This document shows positions 57,905 to 64,000 of a DNA stretch of 64,000 bases, piece by piece. The notes beneath the pieces were generated by a model. That model did not search any database. It worked only from the letters and a program-made list of their open reading frames with translations, and had not been told where the DNA came from. Source of the stretch: Epiperipatus broadwayi. Taxonomy: Eukaryota; Onychophora; Udeonychophora; Euonychophora; Peripatidae. The stretch spans positions 498,001-562,000 of the forward strand of contig JAQFVV010000186.1 of assembly GCA_028023455.1 (NCBI GenBank). The letters run 5' to 3'. A program made the translations under genes and the position numbers. Numbering within the stretch: position 1 is the first letter of the stretch; the number at the start of each line of letters is the position of its first letter.

Positions 57905-60900
57905 GTATATAGGGTGTAATTTTCTATTGATTAAAATAATTTATTTCCAAACTGCTTGCTAATTTTTTTTTTATTAATTTAAAGGGATGGCAGTAGAAAA
58001 AGTTTTTATTAACTTTATTTATTAAGTGAAGAGCAAATAGAACTTAAATTATTTTATCATATAAAACTTTCATATTTATGAAGCACTTGTTGGTATAAAA
58101 TACGCACCATTAATTGTTATATTATTGGCTATAATCAAAAGAGATCTGGCAATTAAGAATTTCATCTTGCAATAAAACTATTATAAAATTCATGGGACTC
58201 CGTAATTATGGGATGATGTAATCTTTAGTATGTAAAAATGTTTGATGTCTTTGATATAAAATGAAGGGAAATTCCTAAGAAATTTGGATTTATTGGTAAT
58301 AAAAGTTCAAATATGTTGAAATTGTTCATTGATGCCTTTGGAATAGTTAAACTTTCTGCCAATAGTATGGTAATGTTTAAAGTTCTAATCTGGTAATGAA
58401 TTGATGGTGTTTTATTTTTGTCTTTCATATATTAGTGAATTTTGTTTTTAATTGATGCTGATATTGACTTTTTCATTATCAATTGTCAAGATGATAATAA
58501 TGGTTTGTAATGGATGTCATAATATATCTAAAATTAGACTGTATATATGTATATGCACTCAAATTGAGTGCTGAATTAAGCTAGAAAATGTGACAAATAG
58601 TATAATGAACTTTTTATATGAAAGTTTATTACAAATAACCACTCAGTAATTACCAGACAAGAACGCCTTCTGTTGCATTGTGAAATATAATGTTGGTTCA
58701 TCAAAGATTATGTCTTGTTTTCAATACAAAGAAAATATCCCTATGATAAGTTGATAAAAGTTCATCAAAGATTAGATAGTGTCCTTATTGCAATTAGTCT
58801 TGGTGATATCTCTGTTTTCTTTTATGTCTCAATTTTTGTCATTACACAGTCTTTGGTCATTGAGATCTTCATGATGATTATCTTCCTATATTATTCATCA
58901 TATTTATGCATAAGAGTCAATATATAAAGCAAACACAGTGCTCATTGTTGGAAAAATAGATTGCGATAAATTTAACCTAATTGAAGTTCTTGATTGCATT
59001 CTTTCATAACTATCAATAATAAGCCCCTTGGAACTGGATTCAGGATAGTAGTTCATTCATTAAGTGATTTTACATTTCAGCTTTCCTATTTTTCCTAAAT
59101 ATAAAAAAAAACCTAGACAAAGGATTTAAAAATGGCTTGTCTCACACCTGTGGTGTTTTTTTTCTGACATATTTCTTCGGATGCAGAACTTGTGTTTTAT
59201 TTTTATGTATCATATTATGTACACATTATGCTATTGTTAGATATTAGAATGTGATGGGAATTTACAGGAATAGACTGCTAGACAGAGTGTAGATTATTAT
59301 ACTGCAAACTTAAAATCATGGTGTTTCAACAGCTTTTAAGTACTAAAATTATCAATTGCACTTTCAGGTGATAATGTCATTGAAACATAACATTTTCTTA
59401 TCTACCCGTGTATGGGATATAAATAGTTCTATTCTTGAGTTTACAAAAAGAAAAATACTATCCATTTATTGGAGTGTTATTAAAGATAAAAAATGGCATT
59501 CTTTGTTACCTGAACAAAAAAAATAAATATGCAGCTTTTCTGTATTGATAAATGAAGCTAATGATTGGAAATGGATTTTCTGAAAAATACTTTGATAATG
59601 TTTTTATGGTAAAAGTAGTTCACATTTCAAGTGCAGAAATTATATTAAATTTATTTAAAAGAAGTGTAAAATGGATTGATTTTAATGAGTGTACGTACAA
59701 TAAAATGATGATCTAAAATTAGGAAAAATCTTGAAATCTTTTGGAAGAAAAATCTGATACAAAAGAAAGACTTCATTACAAGACACCAAATAAATAAACA
59801 TACTAATTATGATGTGTCAAAAAGTAATTATTATAACAAATGACAAATGTGGTTTTAGAATAATTTTACTATTAAGAAATTTGATAAATTTATAAGAATT
59901 TGACAAGTAGAAGTAACTTAAATTGATATTTTTTTTATATGATAATACTATTTACCAGATACTTCAAAACAATCTGAAAAGGTGTATGAGATATCCTTTC
60001 CAATAGTTTATCCCTGAATCACCTATTACAAGCCTGAATATCAATAGACATTAAATAATAGTGTCAACCAAATATTTGAAAAGATTCTAGCTGTGATCAT
60101 CAATTTGGATAATTGAATTTGTAAGCACATATATTCAGAAACCATCTTTATCTCTTATGGATCTGGAGTCAAGTAATAAGATGATTTAAAACAGGCAAAA
60201 CTCTCCATCATGTGATGTAAAGTGATTTAGTTCTTCTAATGTAAATGCTTCTAGAAAAATCACATGATCTTTTATTTGGTACAACCATCAACATATCAAA
60301 AATTTTAATCATAATGATAGAATCTTTTTTTGAAGAAAAAGATACTTATACTATTGACACTAATATCCTTGACATGTCCTAATGTGAAAACTGTTGTATT
60401 TTGACTAGTTTTTTTTAAGTTTTTTAATAATACTGTTATACGATATAATCCTACTTCTGTTTTTTGCACTTGCTAAAATAATTGTATTTCCTGTTTCAAT
60501 TGAACCTCCAAAACACTGTTAAAGGCTGCAGCTGCATCAGTTAAAAAAGTAAAAAATAAAATTGCTTAAACTACAAAGTATATATAAAACATAAGAGAAA
60601 CAATTTTATTCATACAAATGCACTAAAAAGTAAAAAATAAATTGGCTTGGTAGAGGATAATAAACATTATTTAAGCTTATTTAAATGATTCTTTACTCAT
60701 GTTTTAATTTTTGTTGCATAATATTAAAAAAGCCGAATAATTTTATTTATTTTTCCTTTTAATGCATTTATGTGAATAAAAGTCTAAAGTAGTTTTATAT
60801 AGTTCCAGAAATGTGGAAAAAAGAAAATTTAGATACAGTTTAATACTGAATCCCATATACAAGTAAAAGTTTAGATTTTTTTTTATTTCTTTTTTTGCTA

Positions 60901-61795
60901 AAATTGATTTCAAATATCAAAAAAAAAAAAAAAAATACTGCTATTGGGAATTCACGTTTATGTAAAATTTCAACTAGATTAAAAAATTCTCAGACAGTCA
61001 AAAAAATAGTTTATAAAAAGTGGAAAAAAGAGAAATGATATATCAAATGTATTGAACAATAAAGAGATAATGAAAGCATTAATACATGAAATATCTTGCA
61101 TTACTAATGCTTTTAGAAGTTGCTGGGCTATAAATTATTTACTGATAAATAAAGTGTCTGATTAGACTTCTGACAAAAATAAAAGAAGTAAATGATAAAT
61201 TATTCCACTGGAAAGCTTGAGTGTTATTTGATTTCATCATCAAATAATTATTAGTTATTTTTGTTTTCAAACTGAAACTTTTAAATAAAGTACATCTGCT
61301 TACTATGGAATGTTAGGTAAAAGGCCAGCCCACACCTTATCAAATTTATTGATCACTAAATGATATCTTAAATACCATTCAACTTTCCACCCACCCCCCT
61401 CCGTTATTCTTAGCTGAAAGATAACAAAAAAGGAAAAACATAATCCTTGGCATTTGACAAATATAGTATTTTCTTCTTTACTATTTGTCTATGATGGAGG
61501 ATTCTTTGTCTTGCAGTGGGCTGTTTAAATGCAGATTTTGCTTGCATATTTAGCTGAAAAATTAATTTTTATTTGGTCACATACAAAACTATAAATTAAT
61601 TATAAATTAGAAAAATAATATTAGATGTTTTTGTAATGTAAATAATAATAAAAATGTACTTTAAGGAAAGTTATATGCTGATAAATTCATTGTAATGATT
61701 TTATATAATGAAATGGTACTTTCGCGTTTTCCTATCTCCAAGCTCTGTAGCCCTTATTTTTGATAAATACTGTATACAGTTTCAGGGACATACAA
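57905..61795. other. AT-rich intergenic DNA
   Basis: No gene recognised. At 59,400-59,560 the plus strand has a coding-like run (ILEFTKRKILSIYWSVIKDK) with no family match. The rest is ordinary AT-rich sequence. Confidence 0.4.
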
Positions 61796-61799
61796 TAAA

Positions 61800-62150
61800 C
61801 ACGTCATATTTAATATTTACTTTTTTTTCATTTATGTCATTTAAAAAAAAATTGTGCAAAAATTAATTACGATATTTACACTTTATTTATTATTTTTTTG
61901 TATTAAGTCAACTTATTAACATAGAGATAAAAGAAAAAAAAATAGAAACATTAATTTGACTCTTCTTAAAAATTTGGACAATTTTACACCAGATTTTGTT
62001 AATTGAGAGATAATTTCAGAAGCATTTAAAATTTCTTTATACTTTTATTTATTTTTATAAATTCTTTGAATTTCTTATTTATTTATTTTTGTCAGAAACT
62101 TTAAATCCTTGTCGTATATAGTATTGGGGGGGGGGGAGCACAACTTTAGA
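61800..62150. repeat. Repeat family C, copy 2
   Basis: Resembles 49,180-49,390: 'aaaaattaattacgatatttacac' and '-cttattaacat'. A run of about 13 G lies near 62,126-62,138. Confidence 0.35.
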
Positions 62151-63635
62151 TTAATGAATGTTAAAACAAAAGAGAAAAATCTCATTTATTAAATAGGATA
62201 ATAACAATGATGAGTAAAGTACATCTATGTTTATGAAACAAGGCAAAAAAGTGTATAAAATTCGAGCTTGATTTCCACTGATGTTAATTTGCTATCTTTT
62301 TAACAAAACGTATTAGATCCTGTGTTATACCATAATATTAAACAAAAACTATGTTTGAAATAATAAAGCATCATTAGTATACAATAATTTCCAATAATAC
62401 AAGAGTTGATATGGAGCATACTAGATAAATGTGTTGAACATCTAACTCATTTTGCTTAAGTACTATAACAAAACTTAGGAAGTGCTTATAAAAAGAATGA
62501 TCAAAAATATTCAAATTTATAAAATATACTAAGCAGCAAAAACCAAACTCTTGTGTGTGATCATATCTTTACACCAAATAAATAATTTATAATGAAAAAA
62601 ATTTCCAGTTGAAAATTATGAACTATGTCCAAGTTATTACTATCATTAGAAAATGACTAATGTTTTTTTCCTCTCATCTCATCAAACATTAAATACATAA
62701 TACTTAATTTAAAAGAAAGCAAGCCAGTTATCCAAGTTTATCTCATATTAATAAAATATCAAATGTCTCTTAAATGTAATATTGAGGTGTAATTAATAGA
62801 AAAACATTATGTTTGTCAGCATATTATTTTAATAAATTTGAAAATCGGAACTATTTCTATATTATTATTATTAAAATCAATAGTATATGTCTTCATTAGT
62901 GGTCATCTAAGTAGAAATATTAATATCAAGTGACTTGATATTCTAAAACTTAACACCCTATACTAAAATCATTATTGCAGAAAATATAACATCCCTACAA
63001 GAATTCACTAATGGCAGAAACATGTTAGAAAGTATTATGTTACTTAATCAGAAAGTAAATAATCTGATATATCGACAATCTGAAAATTTAAACTATGATG
63101 AATCTGTTATGGAAAACAAGCTAAGAGTTTGATGTGTTCATCAAAGTAGGTAAATTAACACAAACAGACAATATCAAAAGAAGAAAGTAAATCTCTAGAT
63201 GCTTCATCTTAAAAAGTAGTAATTCAATATCCACAGATAGTGTTCCAGTGAAAAACTTTCTTGTGGAGCCATTTCTCTACATAGCCACATAGCATGTGAT
63301 CATGAGTTATGACATGAAATATGACTATATTTCATTCCTTAACTAATGAGAAAATGACCTGCCAATATTAAATTTTGTTAGAAATTGGGCAAAACATTTG
63401 AAATGATTTACATTATGTATGACAATGAATCTGTGAGACATAAGAACATTTTCAAGTTTGAAAGATTTTATGATAACTAGGAAGAAAGGAGCAAAGATTC
63501 AGAAAAAGAGAAGACTTGAGGATTACTTGTTTTTTCATGACAACAAAATTAAAAAGTTAAATATTCAAAGAGTTAAGTTACTGCAGTGGAAGATAATGTA
63601 ACATGTAAAATTAATGATAATATTTAATAACTAGT
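62151..63635. other. AT-rich intergenic DNA
   Basis: Nothing recognised. Confidence 0.4.
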
Positions 63636-63639
63636 TGCA

Positions 63640-64000
63640 CCATAGCCTTTAGGCCATGTTTTTTTAATTGGTTTCTTTAACAATTTTTTGTAAATTCATT
63701 TAATGTATTAAAGTTTATTGATGGTGGAATTACTTCCTAGTTGGCCTGAAAGGCTGTCGTTTTTGTAATAGCTTTTTTAATTGGTTGCTTTAACAATTTT
63801 TTTTTTTTTGCTTTGCAGAATTAAATTAAGTCTCTAAATTAAAATTTTTAAATATACCTGTTATATTTGATATGTGAATTTGACAGTGGGAAAACTATTA
63901 ATGGTGGAATTTCTTTCTTCACATAAAATATTATTTGTAATGTGGTTTTTGTTAATTGGTTGTGAATTTGACATGTGACAGCCTTATAAACAAACATACA
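63640..64000. repeat. Dispersed repeat family B, copy 3
   Basis: Shares 'tttttaattggttgctttaacaa', 'tctaaattaaaatttt', 'tgatatgtgaatttgacagtg' and 'ctattaatggtggaatt' with 27.8-28.0 kb. An internal second start of the same block at 63,770 suggests two units. It is cut by the window edge. Confidence 0.6.

Noticed and set aside
58225-58930. Open frames at 58,225-58,428 and 58,715-58,927
   Set aside because: No recognisable domain, AT-driven amino acid composition and no repeat or gene context.

Overview
This window is AT-rich, gene-poor intergenic DNA from an animal. I find no convincing host protein-coding exon and no canonical rRNA or tRNA gene. Every coding-like stretch I can identify is a decayed mobile element: RTE-like and I/Jockey-like LINEs, Penelope-like elements (PLEs), a Gypsy LTR element, a hAT/BED transposase and an ISXO2 (Merlin-type) transposase. 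There are also several tRNA-derived SINEs and foldback elements. The mixture, the composite (AC)n(AT)n microsatellites and the SINE style fit a lophotrochozoan, perhaps a cephalopod mollusc. That taxon is an inference.

Layout. 1-4.6 kb: AT-rich DNA with one MITE. 4.62-10.71 kb: a minus-strand Gypsy element with long LTRs and a gutted interior, flanked by ATGT. 12.3-13.9 kb: diverged tandem repeats beside an ISXO2 transposase pseudogene whose 3' end has been amplified. 15.7-20.3 kb: two tail-to-tail RTE LINE copies. 22.1-23.9 kb: hAT pseudogene with a PLE tail just beyond it. 24.9-25.1, 28.6-28.9, 38.8-39.1 and 57.4-57.9 kb: foldback elements. 26.3-27.5 kb: PLE remnants with a GIY-YIG nuclease domain. 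39.5-40.85 kb: unidentified antisense Lys/Glu-rich coding-like tract. 44.9-47.8 kb: I/Jockey-like LINE split by a PLE foldback. 50.4-51.06 kb: TIR element with internal tandem repeats. 51.14-52.06 kb: hammerhead ribozyme composite. 52.75-55.27 kb: antisense LINE. 55.8-56.17 kb: inverted pair of SINE-like units.

The most notable system is self-cleaving RNA. A composite at 51,143-52,059 has two 368-bp direct units and one inverted partial unit, each carrying what reads as a complete type I hammerhead ribozyme, inside a 13-bp target-site duplication. This is the architecture expected of a metazoan retrozyme or non-autonomous PLE. A second family (28.5, 31.4, 55.9 and 56.0 kb) carries a more decayed hammerhead-like fold, in three of the four directly upstream of a tRNA-like Pol III head, with one compensatory base-pair change between two copies. 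PLE tails at 24.05 and 46.9-47.1 kb keep a partial hammerhead core. PLE GIY-YIG remnants are also present, so a plausible mobilising machinery has existed in this genome. All coordinates of decayed elements are approximate because they were read by eye.
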